DNA of 42,805 nt. It comes from Methanoregula sp. (GTDB taxonomy: Archaea > Halobacteriota > Methanomicrobia > Methanomicrobiales > Methanospirillaceae). A model generated the notes under the pieces. The model searched no databases, was not told the origin of the DNA, and saw only the letters and a program-made list of their open reading frames with translations. The first letter of the stretch is position 1. Each line of letters begins with the position of its first letter. A program made the translations under genes and the position numbers. Shown piece after piece: positions 1 through 8,818 of the stretch. The DNA lies in the NCBI GenBank assembly GCA_026394655.1, contig JAPKXU010000221.1:1-42805 (forward strand), read 5' to 3'.

Positions 1-414
1 TGTGAACATCTCGTCCGGTACCTCATCGATCCCGAATGGCAGGTCGAGATCATAGATCAGGTCCGCTCGCACGATCTCCGGACGGAGTCCGGGGATGACC
101 CCTTCCATCATCCGCGACGAACAGTTAATGAAGCAGCCTTCAATCGCAATCACTTTCTCTGCTCTCCGGATAAGGTTCCGCTGGCCGGTGTCCTTCGTGA
201 ATGCACCGCCGAGGCAAATCCGCACTGTCTCATCGCGGGCCAGCCGGTGGGCAACAAGGTTTGCCGCCCGGCGGGCCACCTCGCCCCGGGCACATGCCCC
301 CTCACAGGCCATCACCGCGATCTTTGACGGGGTTGTGGAATTCTTCTCGGCATAGTCCTCGCAGGCCGGGCATTTCCCGGTCTCTTTTGCTATTTTTACT
401 GTCTCGTAGTCCAT
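1..414 (-). CDS. Putative zinc-binding (DGC-domain-like) protein, truncated at window start
   Basis: Minus-strand frame from ATG at 414 reads MDYETVKIAKETGKCPACEDYAEKNSTTPSKIAVMACEGACARGEVARRAANLVAHRLARDETVRICLGGAF... and stays open to the window edge; Cys-rich pattern recalls DGC-domain proteins. Confidence 0.6.
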   Translation of the reverse strand, partial: MDYETVKIAKETGKCPACEDYAEKNSTTPSKIAVMACEGACARGEVARRAANLVAHRLARDETVRICLGGAFTKDTGQRNLIRRAEKVIAIEGCFINCSSRMMEGVIPGLRPEIVRADLIYDLDLPFGIDEVPDEMFT

Positions 415-520
415 GAGTTTGCACCTTCTGCATGAAGCGTGGGAGTGGGTTCGATATATACTCCGGATCCGGATTTCAAGAAAGTTTGAAGTCCGGCAGA
501 TTGTATCAAAATCCTACCGG

Positions 521-1804
521 TCAGGATCGACGGAGAGAGAAGATTCCATGGTGCCTGCCGGTGATCACCATGAAGATGCACCAGATGACCGTGATGGCGA
601 GTGGGTACAGGACGGCCCATCCCACAAACAAGAATATGGTACTCGTCAGGATGAGGGAAATGACGCTGATCATGACACCAAACCTGCTGCCTTTCAAGAG
701 GACAAAGCCCGCAGCACAACCACCGATATAGGTCAGGATGAAGGTACCACTTGGTACCAGGATCAAGGTGGAAAGTGAAACAATCCGGGTGCTGAATACA
801 AGTAGCAGGATCGCAAAACATCCTGCAAGGAACAGGAGACCCCCTAAGGGTGTATGGTATTTTTCGGATCTGCGTGCCAGCACGTGTGGTGCAAACTCAT
901 TGGTAGCAAGGGAACACGCGAGACGGGAGGCAGCCCCGATGTAGGCTATTGCAGGCGCCATGCAGATGAACAGGGCAGCGACGCCGGCAACGGTAGCACC
1001 GGACGAGCCAAACGACGTTTTGATGATGTGAACCAGGGACACATCGGACAGTGTCGGGCCATAGCTGTGTGTCCCAACTACTACAAACGCAGTGAGAAAA
1101 TAGAGGATACTGATGATCGCAGAGGCGATCAGGGTCCCCCGTATCGCGTCCCGCTGGGGATTGAAAAATTCCCCGGAAATATGCGAGATAGCTTCCCACC
1201 CGATAAAACACCAGAACAGCACTGTTGCCGCATGACCGACACTTTCCCACCCGTAGGGCATGAAAGGTGTGAAATTCGCCGGTTCAACGGTTGTAAAACT
1301 TCCGGCAATGGTGACGACAAGGACGATTATTGTTGTCAGGACAACTGTCACCTGGACCTGCCCGGTCATTTTCATCCCGATATAATTGATGAGAATACCG
1401 GCGGACAGGATTGCTATCGCGATCAGGAGCCGGGAGATATCCCCAAGACCAGCAGTGGCACAGACATATCCTGCTCCCGTGAGAGCGAGAACCGGAGCTC
1501 CGACAACCACTGATAAAAGGAAAAACCAACCCACCAGTGAGCCGATCTGCGGATTGAAGGCTTTCGTGACAAATGAGGAGATCCCCCCGGCATCAGGATA
1601 TTTAGCCGATAACAGTCCCATTGTCAGTGCCATCGGCACCACAAGGACTGCCATCAGACCCCATGCAATGAGCGATGCCGGTCCGGCGAGTTCTGCCGCC
1701 AGCCCGGGAAGGATCAGGATGCCCGAGCCAAGTACTGCTCCGGTATAGAGTGCGACAACCTGTGGCAGCCTGAGGGTACCTCCGGTTTTTAGAGAAGCCT
1801 GCAC
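521..1804 (-). CDS. APC-family amino acid permease
   Basis: 427 aa, multiple TM segments, N-terminal LYTGAVLGSGILILPGLAAELAGPAS typical of APC permeases. Confidence 0.88.
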   Translation of the reverse strand: MQASLKTGGTLRLPQVVALYTGAVLGSGILILPGLAAELAGPASLIAWGLMAVLVVPMALTMGLLSAKYPDAGGISSFVTKAFNPQIGSLVGWFFLLSVVVGAPVLALTGAGYVCATAGLGDISRLLIAIAILSAGILINYIGMKMTGQVQVTVVLTTIIVLVVTIAGSFTTVEPANFTPFMPYGWESVGHAATVLFWCFIGWEAISHISGEFFNPQRDAIRGTLIASAIISILYFLTAFVVVGTHSYGPTLSDVSLVHIIKTSFGSSGATVAGVAALFICMAPAIAYIGAASRLACSLATNEFAPHVLARRSEKYHTPLGGLLFLAGCFAILLLVFSTRIVSLSTLILVPSGTFILTYIGGCAAGFVLLKGSRFGVMISVISLILTSTIFLFVGWAVLYPLAITVIWCIFMVITGRHHGIFSLRRS

Positions 1805-2019
1805 GATTCACTCCATGGTTTAAAAAATAAATCCTGCATTATCCCATACTCCGTAGACAGTTCCCGTTTTATTCAAAAATTCGACATCTCACCTTATATA
1901 GCACAGAACCGGATTTCAAAAATGGTTGTACTCATGAAAGAGAACGATTATTCTCTGACAATAGGCCAGGATTGCCGGATACCATATCATTTTTGCCCAA
2001 GAAGATCTTCTTGGTAATA

Positions 2020-2382
2020 ATGGAAAAACGCGTGCGGTGCTGCCCTTCGGACTGTGCAGTCAGAAGCGACTGGGAGCAGGAGCTCGGTCGTGAAAAAGAA
2101 CTTTTCGAGGGAGAGAACTTCAGAAAAACAAGTGAAGTACTCAAACTTCTCAATCATCCGATCCGTCTTAAAATTATCCTGATGCTTCTCAACCGGGATC
2201 ATTGTGTCTGCGAATTCTGGTATGTCTTTGCTGAACCGCAGAATCTTATATCGTATAATCTAGGAGTATTGAAAAGGGGCGGACTGGTGGAGTCGTATTA
2301 CCGGTCGAAGCATAAGATTTACAAATTAAGCGAATCTGCAGCGCCGTTCCTTCGACAAATCGGGAATGTGGTGAATAGCTGA
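2020..2382 (+). CDS. ArsR-family winged-helix transcriptional regulator
   Basis: EVLKLLNHPIRLKIILMLLNRDHCVCEF...NLISYNLGVLKRGGLVESYYRSKHKIYKL; CxC in the ArsR metal-binding helix region; ATG at 2020 preferred over the 1972 start. Confidence 0.85.
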   Translation: MEKRVRCCPSDCAVRSDWEQELGREKELFEGENFRKTSEVLKLLNHPIRLKIILMLLNRDHCVCEFWYVFAEPQNLISYNLGVLKRGGLVESYYRSKHKIYKLSESAAPFLRQIGNVVNS

Positions 2383-2489
2383 ACTGATTCGGCTTTTGGA
2401 TCAGCTGTGTGTTGATCTGTTTTCACACCGGGGGACGGGACGAGATCCCACCCCCCGTTTAATACGTGTTAAAAGAGAGACCACGGATA

Positions 2490-2717
2490 TTATTCCGTGG
2501 ATCTGTTCTTCACTAATTCCCCGGCGGTCGCGGTAAAGACCAGATGGTCTTGGATCCGGATGCCTTCTGCAAAGGACTCCATGGATCGAGGAACAGATTT
2601 TCCCGGGCACTGGAAACCCAGTTCTGTACTGGAGGGAATAATGTGCCAATAGAGGACTTTTTGCCTGAACTGGACAGTATCCCGGAAAAACCCGAATCCG
2701 ATTGTCCCATAGGTCAC
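2490..2717 (-). CDS. Small hypothetical protein, possibly coupled to the upstream gene
   Basis: 75 aa ORF whose start overlaps the stop of the 2714..3070 ORF (ATGA-type overlap). Confidence 0.4.
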   Translation of the reverse strand: MTYGTIGFGFFRDTVQFRQKVLYWHIIPSSTELGFQCPGKSVPRSMESFAEGIRIQDHLVFTATAGELVKNRSTE

Positions 2718-3070
2718 AGCTGTTCCGCCTCCTTTGCTGTAAATTCTTCGAAGATGGCATTTGATGAGTAATCATAGAAGTGCATAAGGGTGCAGGCAGT
2801 GTTCATATGGGCACGAGCCTGTTCGAGCCGGCTGATCATCTGGCAGGTATCAAGATATAGGTCTGTCAAATCATCTTTCGTGCCATACGTTTCATCCTCC
2901 TGAATATTCACCAGGTGCTGGAAGAAGAACCGGTCATGCAGGTGCAGGTGGTTCCTCGCAACAGCTGCCGCCCGGTCAAGCTCGTCAACCGCTATGATAA
3001 TGGCGGATAGGTTGTGGAGAATTTTCTGCCGGACTTCCCGGCGCTTCTCTCTGTCGATAGTTGCCTGCAT
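2714..3070 (-). CDS. Hypothetical helical protein
   Basis: ORF with probable start MQATIDREKRREVRQKILHNL at 3070; charged/helical composition; same strand as the downstream 75 aa ORF. Confidence 0.55.
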   Translation of the reverse strand: MQATIDREKRREVRQKILHNLSAIIIAVDELDRAAAVARNHLHLHDRFFFQHLVNIQEDETYGTKDDLTDLYLDTCQMISRLEQARAHMNTACTLMHFYDYSSNAIFEEFTAKEAEQL

Positions 3071-3194
3071 AGTAAGTATACAGGTTAGCTTGTATGCATA
3101 TAAGGTATAATTTTGTGGCAAAAATTACACATAATTATTACTTAAAGTAATAAAAAATCTCCTGATCCTACAAGGAAGAATGGCAGTAATTTAA

Positions 3195-4238
3195 TTACGC
3201 CATATCCCCAAACATCACGCGCCAGAACGGGTCTTCGTGTGGGATTGCAAGCTGCCTTATTGAACCATCGATCCGAGTTAATACCCGGGTCTTTGTATCT
3301 TTTACGACTGTGCCGATTACCGATGCCCGGATGCCTTCAGCATCCAGAGCTGCAAGTATCTTTTCCCGGTATTCCCTGCGTGAAGTGATGAGCAGCGATC
3401 CTTCCGCAATTGCCTCTACGGGATCAATATCAAAAGTCTCACAGACAGCCCGGACTTCCTCTGGATAGATGAACAGGGATTCATCGATCTCCATCCCGAC
3501 CCCACTTGCATGAGCAACCTCGAAGAGTCCCCCGATCACGCCTCCTTCCGTTGCGTCATGCATTGCGGTAACGCCACCGGTTTGCATCGCCGTCAGTGCA
3601 TCTTTTACCACGGACATCTGTCCTATAAGTGCCTGTGCCCGGCTGATGAGTTCTCTGGGGTACCTTTTCAGCAGATCGGTTTCCCGGAGCGTGGACAGGA
3701 TTGCCGCAGTTTCTATTGCCGGTCCTTTGGTCAGGATGACATCGTTTCCCGGTCGTGCCCCGGCGGGGGTGACATACTTCCCTTTCTTGGTGATCGAAAA
3801 GACGGTAATCCCACCGATGGTAGGAGAGACAAATCCCGGGTAATATCCAGTATGCCCGCCGACAATGGCAATCCCCAAGTCCCGTGCAGCTGTGTGAATG
3901 GAATCCACGATCACCCGGAGATCATGGTCGCTTGTACCCGGGGGGAGCAGAAGCGAGTAGGTCATGTACTGTGGTGGCACCCCCATTACAGCAATGTCAC
4001 TTGCGCCAATATGTACCGTAAACCAGCCAAATGCCTCAAGGGACTGTTGAGGAGCCGAGAAGATCGGATCTTCTGCTATGATGAGGACGTTGCCGTTTCC
4101 GATATCGATCACACCGGCATCTATACCGGTCATAGGCGGAACTATTACCGATTTATCTTTTTTTCCGAGTCGTTGCAGGATAATTCCCGAGAAAGTCTCG
4201 AGATCTATTTTTCCTATCTTCGGTTTGGGCTTCTGCAT
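3195..4238 (-). CDS. AIR synthase-related / HypE-ThiL-like protein
   Basis: 347 aa; GNVLIIAEDPIFSAP, GASDIAVMGVPPQYM, HDATEGGVIGGLFEVAHASGVGMEID are AIR-synthase superfamily motifs. Confidence 0.85.
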   Translation of the reverse strand: MQKPKPKIGKIDLETFSGIILQRLGKKDKSVIVPPMTGIDAGVIDIGNGNVLIIAEDPIFSAPQQSLEAFGWFTVHIGASDIAVMGVPPQYMTYSLLLPPGTSDHDLRVIVDSIHTAARDLGIAIVGGHTGYYPGFVSPTIGGITVFSITKKGKYVTPAGARPGNDVILTKGPAIETAAILSTLRETDLLKRYPRELISRAQALIGQMSVVKDALTAMQTGGVTAMHDATEGGVIGGLFEVAHASGVGMEIDESLFIYPEEVRAVCETFDIDPVEAIAEGSLLITSRREYREKILAALDAEGIRASVIGTVVKDTKTRVLTRIDGSIRQLAIPHEDPFWRVMFGDMA

Positions 4239-4268
4239 AACACGTCCTTTCCATCAGGTGATCCAGCC

Positions 4269-4877
4269 TTATTGCTGAACATTTCCTGAAAATGCTAAAT
4301 ATTTCCGTGCGATTTCACAGAGTTCAAGGGAAATATCAATAGGATTATTGCCGAGGATCACGCTCACCGGTTCTTTCCCGACAGCCCCGGTCTCGTAAGC
4401 AATTTTCGGTACTTTTCCCCCGGCAGCCCGGACCACTTCCCTGACTTTCCAGGGCATTGAGGCCCCCTCCTCCCCGCGGAGATCGATTGGTTCGTTGGCA
4501 CGATCAATGGCAGAAAATATCCATCCTTTCTCCCTGCAATACTGGTCAAGCCATAGGGACAGGTGGGGTGTGTTTGCAAAATCGATCCCCGCCCGGATAG
4601 AAGGATCGAACTTCCGGATCTCAAGGATCAACCGCGCCATATGGCTGGACGCCCCGAACCGCAGTCGTCCTGCGGCATACGGCATGCCTGCAAGAACCGT
4701 AATCCTTCCCTCTATCGCCAGTACGTCATTCCGGGTCTGTGCATCCGGTAATGCATATACCATATTTGTCCGCACTTCCGGGATAAACTGAGAGAACTCC
4801 CGACATGATTCCAGGGTTTCAAGCGCAATCATCATTTGTCCGTATAAATCAATCAAAGCAGCGCGTTGGTTTGTCAT
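4269..4877 (-). CDS. ThiN-domain thiamine-phosphate synthase family protein
   Basis: NMVYALPDAQTRNDVLAIEGRITVL...FGASSHMARLILEIRKFDPSIRAGIDFA resembles archaeal ThiN domains. Confidence 0.75.
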   Translation of the reverse strand: MTNQRAALIDLYGQMMIALETLESCREFSQFIPEVRTNMVYALPDAQTRNDVLAIEGRITVLAGMPYAAGRLRFGASSHMARLILEIRKFDPSIRAGIDFANTPHLSLWLDQYCREKGWIFSAIDRANEPIDLRGEEGASMPWKVREVVRAAGGKVPKIAYETGAVGKEPVSVILGNNPIDISLELCEIARKYLAFSGNVQQ

Positions 4878-5659
4878 GGAAACGTCCTGGTATAAATTTT
4901 ATATCTGTCGCTATATTTATCTTCTGTAACCAAAAAATTTTTGTACTGGCATACTCCAGATTTCCAGCCCTTTTTGCTGGATCATCAGGAGGCCCATAAA
5001 CACCCGGAGTGTGAGCCTCACTTATACGCATCTCGGTCGGTATCGAAAGCAGTGTGGGCTGCCAAACCCCAATTGTAGACAACCCAGCGGGAAACCACCC
5101 AAATTATGACAACCCAAAAGAGCGAACAGGTCTCCTGCTGACGGACATTCATCATCCCAACTCCCCCTCAAGAGGAAATCCAAACCATCCGGATGAATGG
5201 CAGCTTGAAGAGCAAGTTGTCCCACCACATTTTGATCAAAAGTAATAAGGATCAACGATCTGGATTTCCCCGTTCTTTTCGGCCTTTCATAACACAAAAG
5301 AGTGCCTCTTCTGCCGACTGCTATAATTTCAGTATTAACCGGGCTCTCCCAAAACCTTATATATCAACGAGCCATCACGCAGAGCACCTGCTTTCGTACA
5401 TCCCCGGTCCTTTCCGCCGCATTGAACATGTTCTTTAATCCATTAGGGCCATTTTTGCGGATTTCTAGATCGATAAATATCTTGCAGTTCGATAAAGTTG
5501 TTGAGGATTTTGAAAAACCCCAAAAATCTCCAAGGATAAGTCCATCCAATCTTAAAAAGATAATAAATGGGAGGTTTTTTGGGAGCGAATCAAAATCGTC
5601 TGTCGTGAATCAATCTTTGACACGGCATATCTGAAGTACAACAAGCGGAGTTGAATTTA

Positions 5660-5944
5660 ATGGCAAAAGCATATCTGAAAATTGATATAGAAACTGGAAA
5701 AGAGATTGAAGTAAAAGCTGCATTGAAAAAGGTTAGCGGAGTAAAAAGTGCAGACTTTGTAACAGGAGCACACGATCTTCTGGCATCGGTTGAAGGTAAA
5801 AATTACGAAGAAATCGTGACCAAAACGTTGGCTGAAATACGGAAGGTCAAAGGGATAAAAAGACGACAACAGACTTCGTGTTTGAATGGGCTTGATACTG
5901 AAAACAATTCACTAAAAAATCGAAAGCGCCCTGATCTCCGATAA
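5660..5944 (+). pseudogene. Stand-alone Lrp/AsnC ligand-binding (RAM) domain protein with disrupted C-terminus
   Basis: MAKAYLKIDIETGKEIEVKAALKKVSGVKSADFVTGAHDLLASVEGKNYEEIVTKTLAEIRKVKGIKR matches RAM-domain pattern; a plausible native tail TTTDFVFEWA* is in the -1 frame at 5863..5895. Confidence 0.75.
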
Positions 5945-6194
5945 AGCAACAAAGGAGACCAGGGCTATATCAATAAACGATTTTGTGCAGGATTCTCTTA
6001 ACGATAAAGAGGAGGGACTGAAAGCACTCGTCACTTTTTTCTGAAACCTCGTAATGCAGTATGAAGCCGGACAACAAGCCGAGGCTGGCCGGTATCAAAG
6101 GACCGCAATGAGGAAAGGCAGTAAACCGCGAGTCTTACATACAAAACTCGGAGAACTGACGTTAGAGAAACGGGAATTCCGGAAAATCTTTTGA
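5919..6194 (+). pseudogene. IS256 (mutator-type) transposase N-terminal remnant
   Basis: One frame reads IESALISDKATKETRAISINDFVQDSLNDKEEGLKALVTFF*NLVMQYEAGQQAEAGRYQRTAMRKGSKPRVLHTKLGELTLEKREFRKIF*; resembles mutator transposase N-termini; internal TGA and truncation. Confidence 0.7.
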
Positions 6195-6590
6195 ATCGGT
6201 CATATTTGAAAATATCGCCGGGTGATGCAAACCCTCATCAGCGGGTCGTTATGCTCCTCATACCAATATACAACCCGGCCCCGTTCTTCCTGCCCCGGGA
6301 TTTCCTCTGAACGGATTCCGCGTCTTCATTAAAAAAGATACAAATCACTTGGTATTTCCCAAGACATATCCTTGTCGCGAACATGCCTCCATCGAGCTTG
6401 GGATACCCGGGATAATAAAAACCAGACTGTGATCTCAAATACCTGTCCCGTTTGGAGCATCACCTGAACATGTCAAGAGGGAATCCTTTAAGGAATAAAA
6501 GACCAGTTCTTGCGAATGGGCTTTTCCTTCGGTATTACATCAGAACCTGCAAAAACTATATGCATAGACACTGATAACATACTAGTGTAA

Positions 6591-6604
6591 TTCACAATTG
6601 TGAA
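6591..6604. promoter_or_regulatory. Palindromic operator-like site TTCACAATTGTGAA
   Basis: Perfect 14-bp palindrome upstream of the ThiI-like gene; recurrent in window. Confidence 0.65.
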
Positions 6605-6757
6605 CTCAATTAGGTTATTGGATGAAACGTCGGGTGTCAATCCGGATATCGGAAAAGATGAGTTCAGATGCCATCCTTTCCTTGTCGATGAGTTTGCCAC
6701 CGAACGTGAATTTTCTCTCAGGGATACCAGTTCCTGTCTGCGGGGGTAGGAATTTTA

Positions 6758-7396
6758 GTGAAGCTTATAGCTCTTATCTCAGGTGGAATCGACTCTCCGG
6801 TTGCAGCGTACCTCATGATCCGTCGCGGTGTTGAAATTGTGGCAGTTCATATGGACAACCGCCCGTTCACTGATGAGAAAAACCTGGATAAAACTCTCAG
6901 CCTGGTCCGTCACCTCCGGAATCTGACCGGGAGTCCAATCCGTACCTACATAGTACCGCACGGACCTAACCACATCACCTTTGCACGGAAATGTGACCGT
7001 CATCTGCACTGCCTGTTCTGCCGGAGGATGATGTACAGGATTGGTGAACGGATTGCTGAAATAGAGGGTGCTGACGGGATCCTGACCGGTGAGTCGATGG
7101 GGCAGGTGGCATCGCAGACCCTCCAGAACATTATGGTAGTGAACCAAGCTGTGAAGGTGGCGGTCATCCGCCCGCTCATTGGTCTCGACAAGGTCGAGAT
7201 CATCGACATCGCCCGCAGGATTGGCACATACGAGATCTCCACGCTCCCGGGCCTTTGCTGCACCATCGTCCCCAAGAAACCCTCGACAGCAGCAAGGCTT
7301 GGGGATGTACTCCGTGAGGAACAAAAAACCGATATCGAGTCTCTTGTTGAAAAATCTCTGGAAGGGATGCATGTATTCTCTCCTGAAACCCTGTAA
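6758..7396 (+). CDS. ThiI-like sulfurtransferase / thiouridylase ATP-pyrophosphatase domain (no THUMP)
   Basis: MKLIALISGGIDSPVAAYLMIRRGVEIVAVHMDN (SGGIDSPVA PP-loop), RRMMYRIGERIAEIEGADGILTGESMGQVASQTLQNI, CCTIVPKKPSTAA; GTG start. Confidence 0.88.
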   Translation: MKLIALISGGIDSPVAAYLMIRRGVEIVAVHMDNRPFTDEKNLDKTLSLVRHLRNLTGSPIRTYIVPHGPNHITFARKCDRHLHCLFCRRMMYRIGERIAEIEGADGILTGESMGQVASQTLQNIMVVNQAVKVAVIRPLIGLDKVEIIDIARRIGTYEISTLPGLCCTIVPKKPSTAARLGDVLREEQKTDIESLVEKSLEGMHVFSPETL

Positions 7397-7697
7397 AACA
7401 TCGGCTGCGTTCGAAGCAATTCCCGGGGAGCGTTTCAGCCTTGACCTTGACCGTTGTGAGGAGATCCTGAAAAATGTCTGCACGATCGTTGCCCATGCCG
7501 GTATTCTCCTGATCGTGAGCGATCGGTGCGAAGTCTCGATCCACAAGGACGGGCGGCTCGTCCTCAAGACGGATTCAAAGGATCTTGCCTGCGAGCAGGC
7601 CGGACGTATAGCCGGATGGCTTGAAGGAACACCTGCGATTCAGAAGCACCGGGACTGGAGGAATTCCGAGAGGACAAACCCATCTGCAGGAAAATAA
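7371..7697 (+). CDS. Small protein translationally overlapping the ThiI-like gene
   Basis: 108 aa from ATG 7371, overlapping the ThiI-like gene by 26 nt; contains SDRCEVSIHKDGRLVLKTDSKDLACEQAGRIAGWLEG, resembling the tail of the ThiF-like protein. Confidence 0.7.
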   Translation: MYSLLKPCKTSAAFEAIPGERFSLDLDRCEEILKNVCTIVAHAGILLIVSDRCEVSIHKDGRLVLKTDSKDLACEQAGRIAGWLEGTPAIQKHRDWRNSERTNPSAGK

Positions 7698-7743
7698 AGA
7701 GATCAAACGAACAATAACCGGATAAAAGCAGATCTGTCCTGAC

Positions 7744-8814
7744 TTATAATCCGATGTACCGTGCATAAACTGAACGGGCTATGGTCTCGTCCCTGGTGCC
7801 TTTGATGATAGCCCTTCCGTCACGGAATATTGAGATCTCTTCCTTTTCTGACCTGAAAGTGAGCATATACTGGTGAAAGTGTACGTTGCCGAGCCGTGAG
7901 AGCCGGATCTCCAGTTCTTCTAAAGAGATCTCTAAGGGGGTAGCGGGCGTGATCTGGATGGCATCTCTCCCGCAGAGCGAGGTTATCATTTCCCGGGATA
8001 CAGCATCCAAAAAATCCATACGGCCCTCCGTGCAACAGAGGCAGTCTGCCCGTCGCCCGACAGTTATCCGGTCGAACGTGTTCCGCCATCCATCGACCTG
8101 GATAAGGTACGAAGTCTCATCTTTCGCATCGAACTGATCTGTTAGGATCTGGTAGGCAAGGGTACACTCGATGGAGGCGATAAGGGGAGGTACCGTGTTC
8201 AGCACTCCTGCGATGTCGCAGGTCTGCAACAAGCCGGGCCCGGGGAGCGACGGGATAAGGCACCGGAAACAGGGGGTTCTGCCCGGCAGGATGGGCATCA
8301 CCATTCCCCCGGTTCCGACAACTCCGGCATAGATCCAGGGGATCCTGTGCTTTACGCAGACGTCATTTATCAGGAACCGGGTCTGGAGGTTATCGGTCCC
8401 ATCCAATACCACGTCCGCGCCTGTGAGGAGTTTTTCAACATTCGAAACGTTCAGGTCTTTTGCGTGTGTCTCGATTTCGACAGAAGTATTGATCTTTTGT
8501 AAGATCTCGGCAGCAGCAACCGCCTTCGGGCGGCCCAGATCCTCCTCGCTGTACAGGATCTGTCGCTGCAGGTTGTGCAGTTCCACCATATCACGGTCGA
8601 TCAGTACGACCTGTCCGATCCCCGCCCGCACCAAAGAATTCGCGACCGAACTTCCAAGAGCTCCAAGACCAACGATAACTGCCCGGCTCTCTTCGAGTCT
8701 GCGTTGCCCTTCCGCTCCTATTTCGGGAAGGAGTATCTGGCGACAGTAACGATCCCGGGTCCGGTATGGGGAATCCGGAAGTGTCCCGTCATCGGTTCCT
8801 TCAGGTTGTTTCAT
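7744..8814 (-). CDS. HesA/MoeB/ThiF family E1-like adenylyltransferase
   Basis: RYCRQILLPEIGAEGQRRLEESRAVIVGLGALGSSVANSLVRAGIGQVVLIDRDMVELHNLQRQILYSEEDLGRPKA; start MKQPEG at 8814. Confidence 0.93.
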   Translation of the reverse strand: MKQPEGTDDGTLPDSPYRTRDRYCRQILLPEIGAEGQRRLEESRAVIVGLGALGSSVANSLVRAGIGQVVLIDRDMVELHNLQRQILYSEEDLGRPKAVAAAEILQKINTSVEIETHAKDLNVSNVEKLLTGADVVLDGTDNLQTRFLINDVCVKHRIPWIYAGVVGTGGMVMPILPGRTPCFRCLIPSLPGPGLLQTCDIAGVLNTVPPLIASIECTLAYQILTDQFDAKDETSYLIQVDGWRNTFDRITVGRRADCLCCTEGRMDFLDAVSREMITSLCGRDAIQITPATPLEISLEELEIRLSRLGNVHFHQYMLTFRSEKEEISIFRDGRAIIKGTRDETIARSVYARYIGL

Positions 8815-8818
8815 CCGA

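Noticed and set aside
1-8. tgtgaaca at the window edge, resembling a half-site of the recurrent palindrome
   Set aside because: Lies within a coding region and the other half is outside the window.
854-1513. 219-aa plus-strand ORF
   Set aside because: Antisense to the APC permease; no recognisable motif.
3510-4289. 259-aa plus-strand ORF
   Set aside because: Antisense to the well-supported AIR-synthase-like gene; no family-like sequence.
6779-7567. 262-aa minus-strand ORF
   Set aside because: Antisense to the PP-loop ThiI-like gene, which has clear motifs.
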